Shown here: in pieces, positions 7,395 to 15,619 of the stretch
Numbering within the stretch: the stretch's first letter is position 1
How the letters are laid out: each line of letters starts with the position of its first letter
Origin: an uncultured Collinsella sp.
GTDB taxonomy: Bacteria; Actinomycetota; Coriobacteriia; Coriobacteriales; Coriobacteriaceae
Length of the DNA stretch: 34,177 bases
NCBI GenBank assembly: GCA_902490405.1
Contig: CABUDS010000024.1
Span: 1 to 34,177 of the forward strand
Direction: 5' to 3'
The notes under the pieces: model-generated
Databases searched by the model: none
What the model saw: the letters and a program-made list of their open reading frames with translations, nothing else
Told to the model about the DNA's origin: nothing
Program-made: the position numbers and the translations under genes

Positions 7395-8324
7395 ATGTCT
7401 AATGAAACTAAAGTTGAGGTTGAAGATGTAGCCTCGTATATCAAATACATCAACGAGCTTTCACCAACAATAGATGGTGACGCCAGAACATATGAATCTA
7501 CATTTGTTTTTCGAGGACAAGGTTCTACTAAGTACGATCTCGTTCCGTCAATCGGAAGAGACAGCTATTGGCGTAAACCGGGATCGAACACCATTTCCCC
7601 TATACCAGGCAGCCTTGAGCACGAGGCTGATTTCATTGAAACTGCTTGCCGCATATTGCCAAATGATTTTAAACGAGAATTGCTTCCGATTGATCTTTTA
7701 GCCTGTCTCCAACACTACGGAGTTCCCACCAGACTATTAGATGTCACTTCAAACGCGCTTGCTGCCCTCTATTTCGCCTGTGGCAATGTGGCTGACGAGG
7801 GCGAAGTATTCATCTTTAGGCGACCAGGAGGAGATAAGCGGGAATATCCCATCTGCCAGGCAATCGCAGACTCGTGGCATCTGTTTATGAACTCAAAGTT
7901 TCTGTCCCGTTTTGCCTCACTTGCAATATCAAGACCATACTTTGACTATCAACGTGATCTAGTGCTTTCAAGTTTCCCTGAACCAACTGATCAGGCAAAA
8001 TGGTTTAAGGAGTGCTGCGAAGACACATTATTTGTCTACGGAACTAGATATCTTGATAGACAGGCCGCTCAGTCTGGCCAATATATCCTTTTCCCAAATG
8101 ACATTCGTGAGAAAGATCCATGTTTGTCATTTGATGACTTGATAAGTCCACTGCCCAAAGACAGTCCCGTAATAGCCGGTCGTTGCATAGTGCCATCTGA
8201 TAGGAAAGTATCAATACTGAACGAGTTGAGTAAAATTGGCATTACCGAAGCTTCGCTCTTTCCCGACAGCATTGAGAAGAGATGTGCCGGCATAGTGAGT
8301 GAGATTAAAAGACACCGTCACTGA
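7395..8324 (+). CDS. FRG-domain protein
   Basis: A 309-aa soluble protein. ATG 7395 has AAAGGA 7 nt ahead and is preferred over ATG 7350. The FRG domain (named for its Phe-Arg-Gly motif) is clear: FVFRGQGSTKYDLVPSIGR (about 36-54) and later LLACLQHYGVPTRLLDVTSN then ALAALYFAC (about 100-128), both canonical. The C-terminal part (PLPKDSPVIAGRCIVPSDRK and on) is less conserved. FRG proteins are common in mobile islands and next to restriction or toxin genes, but no activity is established. The AT-rich composition and position beside other defence-type genes fit horizontal acquisition. No partner gene is adjacent on the same strand. Confidence 0.85.
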   Translation: MSNETKVEVEDVASYIKYINELSPTIDGDARTYESTFVFRGQGSTKYDLVPSIGRDSYWRKPGSNTISPIPGSLEHEADFIETACRILPNDFKRELLPIDLLACLQHYGVPTRLLDVTSNALAALYFACGNVADEGEVFIFRRPGGDKREYPICQAIADSWHLFMNSKFLSRFASLAISRPYFDYQRDLVLSSFPEPTDQAKWFKECCEDTLFVYGTRYLDRQAAQSGQYILFPNDIREKDPCLSFDDLISPLPKDSPVIAGRCIVPSDRKVSILNELSKIGITEASLFPDSIEKRCAGIVSEIKRHRH

Positions 8325-8591
8325 AGGATTGCTCTTAAAAGCAGTGAAGAGAAGCATGCATCAATAATTATGACTTTTGACAACTGTACAGCAGACGCAA
8401 CCGACCCTATCGTGCCGAAAGCACCCCGTACTTTACCCGATGATCTGGACAGCATCACCCTGATCGACGAAGCTGCCGCCCCGAGACGTCGTGGTTCAAG
8501 CTGTAAAGCAGCGTTGATCTGCGGTTTTACTGGTTACGGCGTTTGCCATTGCGCGCCCGACGCCCACGAATTTAAAATCGGGGGCAAAAAG

Positions 8592-8619
8592 TTCTTGGTA
8601 AACCACGCGCGGCTATGAT
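8592..8619 (+). promoter_or_regulatory. Putative tRNA-Val promoter
   Basis: TTCTTG and TATGAT are 16 nt apart and end 25 nt before the tRNA. An alternative reading is TTGGTA with TAGTAT at 18 nt. The stretch 8325-8591 upstream contains no convincing gene. Confidence 0.5.
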
Positions 8620-8644
8620 AGTATCTCTTTTGCCGAAAGGCGAC

Positions 8645-8719
8645 GGGCGATTGGCTCAGGGGTAGAGCATATCCTTCACACGGATGGGGTCACAAGTTCG
8701 AATCTTGTATCGCCCACCA
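8645..8719 (+). tRNA. tRNA-Val(CAC)
   Basis: The acceptor GGGCGAT pairs with ATCGCCC, followed by encoded A-CCA. The anticodon arm TATCC/GGATG (first pair T-G) has loop TTCACAC with anticodon CAC (reads GUG). The T arm is ACAAG, TTCGAAT, CTTGT. An intrinsic terminator follows. Confidence 0.93.
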
Positions 8720-8730
8720 TCAAAAGCGCA

Positions 8731-8766
8731 GGTCAGAGGTGTTAAGCCTCTGGCCTTTTTCTTTTT
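8731..8766 (+). terminator. Terminator of tRNA-Val
   Basis: Stem GGTCAGAGG with CCTCTGGCC (one G-T pair), loop TGTTAAG, then TTTTTCTTTTT. Confidence 0.88.
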
Positions 8767-9090
8767 GACACCAAAATCGAAGCGAAGTCACTTAAGGCGT
8801 TATATGTTACGCAATTCACCTTAGGTGTCGTCATTGCGCGTTTTGCAAAATGCGTCTGTGTTCATTCATTGAATTCCCTGCGTAATCTATGTGCAATTGT
8901 GGAGACAGAGACCACTGGCTCACAGCTTGTACCAGCGCGTTCATGCCTATGGCGGCTTTTCAACGGATTGCGTCAAGCTTTTGGTCAGTGTTTGGTCAGC
9001 TTCCCGTACTTACCCGCATGATGTGCCAGTAGATAATCGACCTTACCCGCAATCCGCACGGCCCGAGGCCGTAAACCAGGGGAGGCGCAA
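8767..9090. other. Gene-free spacer
   Basis: About 320 bp between the tRNA-Val terminator and the next gene. I see only a close repeat TTTGGTCAG...TTTGGTCAG near 8980-8999 and the GGGGAGG ribosome site at its end. tRNA 3' ends are common integration sites, but no matching attachment repeat or integrase was found here. Confidence 0.4.
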
Positions 9091-10245
9091 ATGGACGAAA
9101 TCGTCTGCGCAAATACTGCATTCCGCTATTGGCGCTGCCCACCGCAGGTGCGCGACCTCTACCCGCGCTTACCTAGCTCCGAAGATGGCTGGCGAGCTCT
9201 ATCCCAAGCCCCTTTTGTAACCGAAGTTCTCAAGACGCCAGTCATCACAGCAGCATCAACACGAAGCAACCTGCATTCCAAGACAAGACGGACCATCCGA
9301 TGGAACAACGCCTATACGGAGAAGGTTTCCATCGACACGGGCATGGGCTTTAGCGTCACAGACCCTCTTAATACGCTATTCACCATGACTCGAAGCGTTT
9401 CTTCATGCGATCTGGTTCTGGCTATGTACGAATTTTGCGGATGGTTCTCGGTTTTTAAACCATCGCCCGCGGTTGACATGGCACTTGAGCGGGCAAAATC
9501 AGAAGAAGAGCATTACACCACAAAAAGTCTGTTTGAATTAGACGAAACCCAAGACGAGGCCCCATGGAAGCGAGTCTATGCTCGGGTGCACCAGAAGGAC
9601 AGCGAGCATGATCAAAGTGGGCAGCGGGATGACGGATCCGGAAATAAAACTAACGGAAAGGGCACATCGCTTTGGATGAGAAAGCCTCTTATTGAAATAG
9701 AAGAATTACATAGATTTGCGGCGAAGGTTAAGGGCGAGATGTGGGGAAAGCAATTCTGCGAAGCCGCACAGCAGGTAATGGGTATTGCTGCATCCCCGCT
9801 AGAAGTTGCTGGAATCATGTTGCTAAGTCATCCGAGGCGTGCCGGCGGAGCGGAGTTTAAAAACATATTCGTCAACGACCTAACACCGCTGTCGAATTCA
9901 GCTCGGAAAATCGCAGGTCAGAAAATCTGTTACGGCGATATCGTCATCGTAAACCCGATAACAATGAAGGCCGTGATTATCGAACTTCAAGGTGAGGTTA
10001 TTCATGGATCGGGCGCTGTGCTTGACCACGATGCCACCCGAATGACAGCATTGCAAAGCATGGGATACGACGTATTTCTTGTAACCCATGACATGCTCAA
10101 TGATCACGATCAGCTTGATGCCATCATTCACAGTGTGTGTGAGCGATTGGAGCTGTGCTACAAACCAAAAACCGAGGCGATGAGATGCGCTGAGACCAGA
10201 TTGCGGGCCAACGTTCTGTGCAATTGGCTTGGTATTGGTAAGTAA
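9091..10245 (+). CDS. Nuclease-fold protein, DUF559/Vsr-like C-terminus
   Basis: A 384-aa soluble protein; ATG 9091 follows GGGGAGG by 5 nt. The N-terminal part (NTAFRYWRCPPQVRDLYPRL, about 8-27) and middle helices are not recognised. A charged Ser/Asp/Gly linker (about 165-190) leads to the last about 110 residues: GDIVIVNPITMKAVIIELQG, HGSGAVLDHDATRMTALQSM and GYDVFLVTHDML. This follows the DUF559/Vsr-like layout 'D-x-strand-E-x-(D/Q)-G...H...D..R...L...G..V', a PD-(D/E)XK relative, with candidate acidic residues in GDIV and IELQGE. Whether it cuts DNA is unknown. Its architecture also resembles antitoxin or restriction-associated proteins in Actinobacteria. It lies alone between tRNA genes. 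Confidence 0.65.
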   Translation: MDEIVCANTAFRYWRCPPQVRDLYPRLPSSEDGWRALSQAPFVTEVLKTPVITAASTRSNLHSKTRRTIRWNNAYTEKVSIDTGMGFSVTDPLNTLFTMTRSVSSCDLVLAMYEFCGWFSVFKPSPAVDMALERAKSEEEHYTTKSLFELDETQDEAPWKRVYARVHQKDSEHDQSGQRDDGSGNKTNGKGTSLWMRKPLIEIEELHRFAAKVKGEMWGKQFCEAAQQVMGIAASPLEVAGIMLLSHPRRAGGAEFKNIFVNDLTPLSNSARKIAGQKICYGDIVIVNPITMKAVIIELQGEVIHGSGAVLDHDATRMTALQSMGYDVFLVTHDMLNDHDQLDAIIHSVCERLELCYKPKTEAMRCAETRLRANVLCNWLGIGK

Positions 10246-10304
10246 TAATTTCAATGTGAGCAATTTTAATACTTTATATTCTGTTAGTAATTAAGTGCCA
10301 CTTT

Positions 10305-10456
10305 AAAACCATGCCGGTTTACTACGTTGGATTGAGGGTGGCTGAGCACACCGAATTCGCCGCTCGTAAAACCGCAGGTAGATCACCTGCCCGTTATGCG
10401 AAAGTAAGCGAGAGGTCGGAAATCCGGGAATTAGCGTAGTAAACCGGTCTGTTTTT
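10305..10456. repeat. 152-bp palindromic repeat, copy 1
   Basis: The ends are inverted: CCGGTTTACTACG (10314-10326) is a perfect complement of CGTAGTAAACCGG (10435-10447), with further partial pairing outward. An inner hairpin GCAGGT-AGATC-ACCTGC is visible. Copy 2 at 11167-11318 has exactly the same length and shares the ends and the inner AAAACCGCAGGTAG. It lies 84 bp upstream of the tRNA-Ala promoter. It may be a non-autonomous mobile element, a REP-like element or a structured RNA. Confidence 0.75.
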
Positions 10457-10539
10457 GAAACGACAGGATGGATCGGGCATCGTGGGTCCTTTCGGCCCCA
10501 CACCCGTTCCACGCGCCGCAAAATTGTTCAAAATTGTCC

Positions 10540-10568
10540 TTGCATCGCCGTCGAAGTTCCCGTATAGT
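10540..10568 (+). promoter_or_regulatory. tRNA-Ala copy 1 promoter
   Basis: TTGCAT and TATAGT with a 17-nt spacer; the -10 ends 12 nt before the tRNA. The identical arrangement precedes copy 2. Confidence 0.82.
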
Positions 10569-10580
10569 ACTTCTTCGCAC

Positions 10581-10653
10581 GGGGGCGTAGCTCAGCTGGG
10601 AGAGCGCTTGACTGGCAGTCAAGAGGTCAGGGGTTCGATTCCCCTCGTCTCCA
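10581..10653 (+). tRNA. tRNA-Ala(GGC), copy 1
   Basis: The acceptor GGGGGCG pairs with CGTCTCC and includes the G3-U70 pair that marks alanine tRNA. Anticodon arm CTTGA/TCAAG, loop CTGGCAG, anticodon GGC. T arm AGGGG, TTCGATT, CCCCT. CCA is not encoded (ACCC follows). Confidence 0.93.
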
Positions 10654-10668
10654 CCCGAGCATTGAATG

Positions 10669-10697
10669 AGGCTCCAACGCAAGTTGGGGCCTATTTT
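10669..10697 (+). terminator. Terminator of tRNA-Ala copy 1
   Basis: Stem AGGCTCCAAC with GTTGGGGCCT (one G-T), loop GCAA, then ATTTTC; the T-run is weaker than that after copy 2. Confidence 0.75.
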
Positions 10698-10821
10698 CAT
10701 ATTAATCGATTTACACATCTGTTGGCTGGGCAGCATCTTGGCTACATATCCATTGTTAATCATGAATATGAATGTTAATAACTTTACGTCTGTGGATGGC
10801 AAAGCTAGTCCGCAGCACCAA

Positions 10822-10851
10822 TAACAAAGAGGCCAGGCGTAACGCCCGGCC
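10822..10851 (-). terminator. Terminator of the minus-strand tRNA
   Basis: On the minus strand GGCCGGGCG pairs with CGCCTGGCC around TTA and is followed by TCTTTGTTA. Confidence 0.65.
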
Positions 10852-10862
10852 TTAAAACTCTC

Positions 10863-10938
10863 TGGTGGGCCCTCCGGGATTCGAACCCAGAACCCAGGGA
10901 TTATGAGTCCCCTGCGCTAACCGTTGCGCCAAGAGCCC
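10863..10938 (-). tRNA. tRNA with anticodon CAT, probably Met
   Basis: On the minus strand, acceptor GGGCTCT pairs with AGGGCCC, followed by A-CCA. The D stem is GCGC/GCGC. Anticodon arm GGGGA/TCCCT, loop CTCATAA, anticodon CAT. T arm CTGGG, TTCGAAT, CCCGG. The paired G1-C72 end argues against initiator tRNA. Elongator Met is most likely; tRNA-Ile with a modified CAT cannot be excluded. The 228 bp upstream (10939-11166) hold no gene. Confidence 0.88.
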
Positions 10939-11166
10939 TTATGAACAGTAAATGCAATTCTAACAAAGGCAACTCAGACCTAATTTCTTCGCTTCACGAC
11001 GTGAAATACTACCATGCACGAGCAAGTCGCACAACGCAAGATCAAGCCCGATGCTAATCAACAGCAATTCTAGGCGCGTCGCAGAAAAGACGCGATCTAA
11101 AAAATTTAAGGCCTTTAATTCAGGGCTCCAACACACTTTTGCGTGAAATCAACCTGATGCCATTTC

Positions 11167-11318
11167 AAAACCATGCCGGTTTACTACGACGAATCGGCGA
11201 CCCCCGAGCACCGTGTGTTCTCCGTTTGCAAAACCGCAGGTAGGTAGCCCGCCGGTTGCACGAAAAGGCGTGCGTGGTTGGACATTCCTGATTTATCGTA
11301 GTAAACCGGCATGGTTCT
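11167..11318. repeat. 152-bp palindromic repeat, copy 2
   Basis: The end arms pair almost perfectly: 23-nt arms at 11167-11189 and 11296-11318 differ from complementarity at one position. The interior has diverged from copy 1 but keeps AAAACCGCAGGTAG and a GAGCACCG motif. Stronger end pairing than copy 1 suggests either more recent arrival or selection on the paired ends. About 200 bp of GC-rich sequence separates it from the next promoter. Confidence 0.78.
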
Positions 11319-11515
11319 GAGGCGCTGGGGAGGGGCGCTTCGCAATCGGACCCGATAATGGGACTGGCGGCGCACGGAAAACCCTGTTGAACGGGGCGCG
11401 TCGTGTTCCACGCGCCAAGTCGGCCGGCGTACGGGCTGTGCGGGGGCCAGGCGCCCCGCGGGCTGGCGCGGTCCCGTGCGCGCCGACACTCGCGAAAATT
11501 TTTCCAAAAATGTCC

Positions 11516-11544
11516 TTGCATCGTGGTCCGAGTTCCCGTATAGT
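11516..11544 (+). promoter_or_regulatory. tRNA-Ala copy 2 promoter
   Basis: TTGCAT and TATAGT with a 17-nt spacer; the sequence from -35 into the tRNA is nearly the same as in copy 1. Confidence 0.82.
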
Positions 11545-11556
11545 ACTTTTTCGCAC

Positions 11557-11629
11557 GGGGGCGTAGCTCAGCTGGGAGAGCGCTTGACTGGCAGTCAAGA
11601 GGTCAGGGGTTCGATCCCCCTCGTCTCCA
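11557..11629 (+). tRNA. tRNA-Ala(GGC), copy 2
   Basis: Identical to copy 1 except one base at the end of the T loop (T at 10640 versus C at 11616). All arms and anticodon GGC are intact. Confidence 0.93.
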
Positions 11630-11644
11630 CCCGAGCATTGAATG

Positions 11645-11673
11645 AGGCTCCAACGCAAGTTGGGGCCTTTTTT
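11645..11673 (+). terminator. Terminator of tRNA-Ala copy 2
   Basis: Same stem as copy 1 (AGGCTCCAAC with GTTGGGGCCT, loop GCAA), here followed by a good T-run (TTTTTC). It ends 31 nt before the ABC-F start. Confidence 0.85.
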
Positions 11674-11704
11674 CATATAGGCACACAAGGTCAAAGGCGG
11701 CACC

Positions 11705-13738
11705 ATGATCCTCCTGGTCGACAAGATCGAAAAAAGCTTCGGCGCACGCGTCCTCTTTAGCGGCGCGTCCTTCCAGATCAACCCCGGCGAGCGCTTCGCG
11801 CTCGTGGGCCCCAACGGCGCCGGCAAAACCACCATGCTCAAAATCATCATGGGCATCGACAGTCCCGACTCCGGCCAGGTCCAGTACGCAAAGGACTGCC
11901 AGGTGGGCTACCTAGAGCAGGAAACTAATCTGGAACAAAAGGACACCACCATCCTCGCCGAGGTCATGGCCGCCGCCAAGGAAATCCGCCGCATGGGCGA
12001 GCGCGCTAACGAGCTGCAGGCCCAAATCACCGAGCTCTCCGAGCAGGGCAAGGACGTCGACGCACTCCTCAACGAGTACGGCCAGGTCCAGGACCGCTTT
12101 GAGCACCTGGGCGGCTACGAGCTCGAGAGCAACGCCCGCAAAATCCTGTCCGGCCTGGGCTTTAAGGTCACCGACTTTGAGCGTCCGTGCTCCGAGTTCT
12201 CGGGCGGCTGGCAGATGCGCATCGCGCTCGCCAAGCTCTTCCTGCGCCATCCCGACCTGCTGCTTCTGGACGAGCCCACTAACCACCTGGACCTCGAAAG
12301 CGTCCAGTGGCTGCGCGGCTTTATAGCCAACTATGACGGCGCCGTCCTCATCGTCAGCCACGACCGCGCCTTCATGGACGCTTGCGTCGACCACGTCGCC
12401 GCACTCGAAAATCGTCGCGTGACCACTTACACCGGCAACTACAGCAGCTACCTCAAGCAGCGCGAGGACAACCTTGAGCAGATGCGCGCCAAGCGCGCCG
12501 CCCAGGAGCGCGACATCGCCCACATGCAGGTCTTCGTCGACAAGTTCCGCTACAAGCCCACCAAGGCAGCCCAGGCCCAGGAGCGCATCCGCAAGATCGA
12601 GCAGATCAAAAAGGAGCTTGTCATCCTACCCGAGGGCCACAAGCACATCGACTTTAAGTTCCCTGACCCACCGCGCTCCGGCGATATGGTCGTGGGCCTG
12701 GAGGGCGTCTCCAAGTCCTACGGCAACAAACACATCTACAGCGATATCGACCTCAAGCTCTACCGCGGCGAGCACGTGGCGCTCGTCGGCCCCAACGGCG
12801 CCGGCAAGTCCACGCTCATGAAGATCATCGCCGGACTGGAGCCGCCCACCACCGGCACCCGGGACCTGGGCACCAACGTAGGCGTAGCCTACTACGCCCA
12901 GCACGCGCTCGAGGGCATGACCGAGTCCAACACCGTCCTGCAAGAGATCGACACCGTCACGCCCAAGTGGACCGTGCCGCAGCAGCGCAGCCTGCTGGGT
13001 GCCTTCCTGTTTAGCGACAACGACGCAATCGAAAAGCAGGTACGCGTCCTCTCCGGCGGTGAAAAGGCGCGTCTGGCCCTGGCAAAGATGCTCGTGGCCC
13101 CCGAGGCGCTCCTGTGCCTGGACGAGCCCACCAACCACTTGGACATCGACTCGGTGGATATGCTCGAGAACGCCCTGCAAAACTTCCCCGGCACCATCGT
13201 GCTGATCAGCCACGACGAGCACCTGGTACGCGCCGTGGCCAACCGCGTCATCGACATCCGCGACGGCAAGGTCACGGTCTACGACGGCGACTACGACTAC
13301 TACCTCTACAAGCGCGAGGACCTTGCGGCCCGCGCCGCTGCCGAGGCAGCAGGGGAGAGTGCGCCGGTAACGGCCAAGCCCACCAAAGCCAGCGCCGCCC
13401 AGGCCGACACCCCCGCCGCCGCTTCCAAGCCTGCCGAGGGCAAAAAGACCAAGGAGCAAAAGCGCGCCGAGGCCCAAGCCCGCGCCGCGCTCAATAAAAA
13501 GCTCAAGGGCGTGCGCAACCAGCTCAAGAAGATCGAGACGGAGCTCGACAAAAAGCGTGCCCGCTATGACGAGCTTATGGAATTGATGGCAAGCGAAGAG
13601 CTTTATGCCGATCAAGACAAGTTCAACGCCGCGCTGGGGGAATATAACGGCCTTAAGCAAGAGCTGCCCAAGCTCGAGGACGAATGGCTGGAGCTTTCCA
13701 CCCAGATCGAAGAGGAGACCGCGCGTGAACTCTCGTAA
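11705..13738 (+). CDS. ABC-F family ATPase
   Basis: A 677-aa soluble protein with two ABC ATPase domains and no membrane segments, the ABC-F layout. Domain 1: Walker A GPNGAGKTT (about 35-43), signature FSGGWQMR (about 165), Walker B LLLLDEPTNHLD (about 185). A charged linker helix (about 240-320) carries the ribosome/tRNA-contact region typical of ABC-F. Domain 2: GPNGAGKST (about 362), LSGGEKARLALAKML (about 448), CLDEPTNHLD (about 472). An Ala/Pro/Thr spacer then leads to a C-terminal coiled coil (about 590-677), as in Uup/YfmR-like members. ABC-F proteins bind the ribosomal E site and relieve stalling or give antibiotic resistance; which one applies is not decidable here. It starts the co-oriented housekeeping series and overlaps the next gene. 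Confidence 0.93.
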   Translation: MILLVDKIEKSFGARVLFSGASFQINPGERFALVGPNGAGKTTMLKIIMGIDSPDSGQVQYAKDCQVGYLEQETNLEQKDTTILAEVMAAAKEIRRMGERANELQAQITELSEQGKDVDALLNEYGQVQDRFEHLGGYELESNARKILSGLGFKVTDFERPCSEFSGGWQMRIALAKLFLRHPDLLLLDEPTNHLDLESVQWLRGFIANYDGAVLIVSHDRAFMDACVDHVAALENRRVTTYTGNYSSYLKQREDNLEQMRAKRAAQERDIAHMQVFVDKFRYKPTKAAQAQERIRKIEQIKKELVILPEGHKHIDFKFPDPPRSGDMVVGLEGVSKSYGNKHIYSDIDLKLYRGEHVALVGPNGAGKSTLMKIIAGLEPPTTGTRDLGTNVGVAYYAQHALEGMTESNTVLQEIDTVTPKWTVPQQRSLLGAFLFSDNDAIEKQVRVLSGGEKARLALAKMLVAPEALLCLDEPTNHLDIDSVDMLENALQNFPGTIVLISHDEHLVRAVANRVIDIRDGKVTVYDGDYDYYLYKREDLAARAAAEAAGESAPVTAKPTKASAAQADTPAAASKPAEGKKTKEQKRAEAQARAALNKKLKGVRNQLKKIETELDKKRARYDELMELMASEELYADQDKFNAALGEYNGLKQELPKLEDEWLELSTQIEEETARELS

Positions 13739-14021
13739 GGCCGCTGCCGTGGCGATGAGCATCATCGCCATCGCCTGTCGCATCTGCGGCATCTTTATGA
13801 GCGCGATGACCGTGCTGCTGTGCTTTAGCGGCCTGACCGCCAAGCTGCAGATCGTAGGCTTTGTCGTTGAGCTTTCGCGCGCGCTGCCGAGCGCCATCGC
13901 CGGCTACGGCGTCATCACATCGCCTTTTGGCGGCGTGTTCCGCCTAGATTACGCCATCGTCGCCGTGATCCTGTTTGTGATCGACTACCTGCTCACGCGC
14001 GCCTCGCGCCGCGTCCGCTAG
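13725..14021 (+). CDS. Small membrane protein
   Basis: A 98-aa protein of unknown function. GTG 13725 has AGGAG 7 nt ahead and overlaps the end of the ABC-F gene by 14 nt, giving translational coupling. There are two or three hydrophobic segments (AMSIIAIACRICGIFMSAMT to VLLCFSG, IVGFVVELS, and YAIVAVILFVIDYLL) and a basic C-terminus (TRASRRVR) that probably stays in the cytoplasm. No motif is recognised. The next gene, an M50 protease, begins 10 nt downstream. Confidence 0.7.
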   Translation: MNSRKAAAVAMSIIAIACRICGIFMSAMTVLLCFSGLTAKLQIVGFVVELSRALPSAIAGYGVITSPFGGVFRLDYAIVAVILFVIDYLLTRASRRVR

Positions 14022-14030
14022 GGGGTCGCC

Positions 14031-14714
14031 ATGTCCAGCAGCTACCTCATGAACCTGCTCGCCAGCGCCGTCGCCGTCATCGTGGGCATCGTGATCCACG
14101 AGAGCGCACACGCCGCAGCGGCCTGGGCGCTCGGCGACAAGACGGCCCGTTCGCGCGGCCGCGTCTCGCTCAACCCGCTCAACCACATCGACCCGTTTGG
14201 CACCATCCTCCTGCCACTGCTCATGCTTGCCGCCGGCGGCCCGGTGTTCGCCTTCGCCAAACCCGTGCCCGTCTACCTCAACAACCTCAAGCACCCCAAG
14301 CGCGACGAAGTCCTGGTGAGCGTAGCCGGCCCCGCATCGAACATCTCGCTCGCGTGCCTCGCTGCCGCCCTCATGCACGCGGCATATGGCAGCCTCTATA
14401 CCAACATGTCCTTTGCCCTGGCGTCACAGATCATGAACTTCGGCGCCGCGTTTATCGTAGTCAACCTGTCGCTCGCGTTCTTTAACCTCGTCCCGATCCC
14501 GCCGCTCGATGGCTCGTCGATCATCGTGCCGTTCCTCAAAGGCAAGGCGCTCAACAATTATTACCGTCTGCAGCAATACGCTATGCCCATCCTCATCCTG
14601 GTTCTGTACCTGTTGCCCATGTGGACCGGCATCGACGTAATCGGCCGCTATTTCGACGTTACCGTGTATCCGCTCGCTGAGCAGCTGCTCAACTTCGCAA
14701 TCGCCGGCATCTAA
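14031..14714 (+). CDS. M50 site-2 protease family protein
   Basis: A 227-aa polytopic membrane protein. The zinc-binding HESAH (H23-E24-H27) lies inside the first transmembrane helix, and the third ligand motif NLVPIPPLDGS (about 152-162) lies in a later helix, as in the compact RseP/SpoIVFB-like (rhomboid-unrelated) intramembrane metalloproteases. A loop GPVFAFAKPVPV (about 70-81) matches the conserved 'kpVpvn...' segment. Such enzymes cut membrane-embedded substrates, often anti-sigma factors; no substrate is evident here. There is no PDZ domain, so this is the short bacterial group found beside scpA in many genomes, which fits the gene order here. Confidence 0.9.
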   Translation: MSSSYLMNLLASAVAVIVGIVIHESAHAAAAWALGDKTARSRGRVSLNPLNHIDPFGTILLPLLMLAAGGPVFAFAKPVPVYLNNLKHPKRDEVLVSVAGPASNISLACLAAALMHAAYGSLYTNMSFALASQIMNFGAAFIVVNLSLAFFNLVPIPPLDGSSIIVPFLKGKALNNYYRLQQYAMPILILVLYLLPMWTGIDVIGRYFDVTVYPLAEQLLNFAIAGI

Positions 14715-14798
14715 GGTAAACTTACAGGTCGACCGTGCAAAACGGTCGTAACATGCACCCAAACCGCGCCGCGAAGGCGCCGTCAAAGGAGGTCGAAG

Positions 14799-15608
14799 AT
14801 GTCGTATCGCGTGTCGACGCAGGTCTACAGCGGACCGTTCGACCTGCTGCTGCAGCTGGTAACCCGCCAAAAAGTAGATATCGGCGCCATCTCAATCAGC
14901 GAGGTGGCCGAGCAGTACCTTGCCGAAGCCGAGCGCATCGAAGCGCTGGACCTGGACGTGGCGAGCGATTTTTTGCTGGTCGCAGCAACCCTTTTGGACA
15001 TCAAGGCCGCCTCGTTGGTGCCGCAGGAGGCCCCGCGCAAAGCCGATGACGATGACGAGATCGACGATGACCTCGAAGAACTTAGCACGCTCGACGGGGA
15101 CGCCCTACGCGAGGTCCTGATTCAGCGCCTGATCGCCTACAAGCAGTTTAAGGGCGCGGCGGCGGCCCTTGGCGCGCGGATGCAGGCCGAGAGCCGCATG
15201 CACCCGCGCGTTGCCGGACCCGACCCCGAGTTTTTGGGCCTCATGCCCGACTACCTGGCCGGCATCACCCTGCGCGGCCTCGCCGTCATCTGCGCCGACC
15301 TGGACGGCAAGCGCCAGACCTTCTTGCTGGAGGCCGAGCACGTGGCGCCGCATCGCGTGCCGCTCGATCTGACCGTAGCCTCGGTCGACCGCTTTACCAT
15401 GACGCACCAAACTTGTACCTTCCGCGAGCTGCTGGACGGCGACGCCACCACCGAGCAGCTCGTCGTCACCTTCCTGGCCATGCTGGAGCTCGCCAAGCGC
15501 GGCTCGCTCACCCTGAGCCAGGACGAGATCTTTGGAACTATCTGCATCAACCGCGTCGAGGGCGCCGAGGCCTATGTGCCCGGCGAGGGCCCCGAGCTCA
15601 CTGAATAG
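14799..15608 (+). CDS. scpA: Segregation and condensation protein A
   Basis: A 269-aa kleisin. The start YSGPFDLLLQLVTRQKVDIG followed by ISISEVAEQYL is the classic ScpA N-terminus that contacts the SMC neck. An acidic linker (DDDDEIDDDLEEL, about 83-95) precedes the middle domain, and the C-terminal winged helix includes TFLAMLELAKRGSLTLSQDEIFGTICI (about 225-255), which binds the SMC head. With ScpB and SMC it forms the bacterial condensin. AAAGGAGGT stands 7 nt before ATG, one of the strongest ribosome sites in the window. scpB follows after 11 nt. Confidence 0.95.
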   Translation: MSYRVSTQVYSGPFDLLLQLVTRQKVDIGAISISEVAEQYLAEAERIEALDLDVASDFLLVAATLLDIKAASLVPQEAPRKADDDDEIDDDLEELSTLDGDALREVLIQRLIAYKQFKGAAAALGARMQAESRMHPRVAGPDPEFLGLMPDYLAGITLRGLAVICADLDGKRQTFLLEAEHVAPHRVPLDLTVASVDRFTMTHQTCTFRELLDGDATTEQLVVTFLAMLELAKRGSLTLSQDEIFGTICINRVEGAEAYVPGEGPELTE

Positions 15609-15619
15609 GAGCGGCAACC

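Noticed and set aside
8370..8618. 82-codon plus-strand open frame before tRNA-Val
   Set aside because: No ribosome site, no recognisable motif, and its end covers the likely tRNA promoter. It could be a decayed gene, but I cannot support it.
10455..11760. Open frames that run through the two tRNA-Ala genes
   Set aside because: They read through tRNA sequence, share the same run because the tRNA is duplicated, and are classic false genes.
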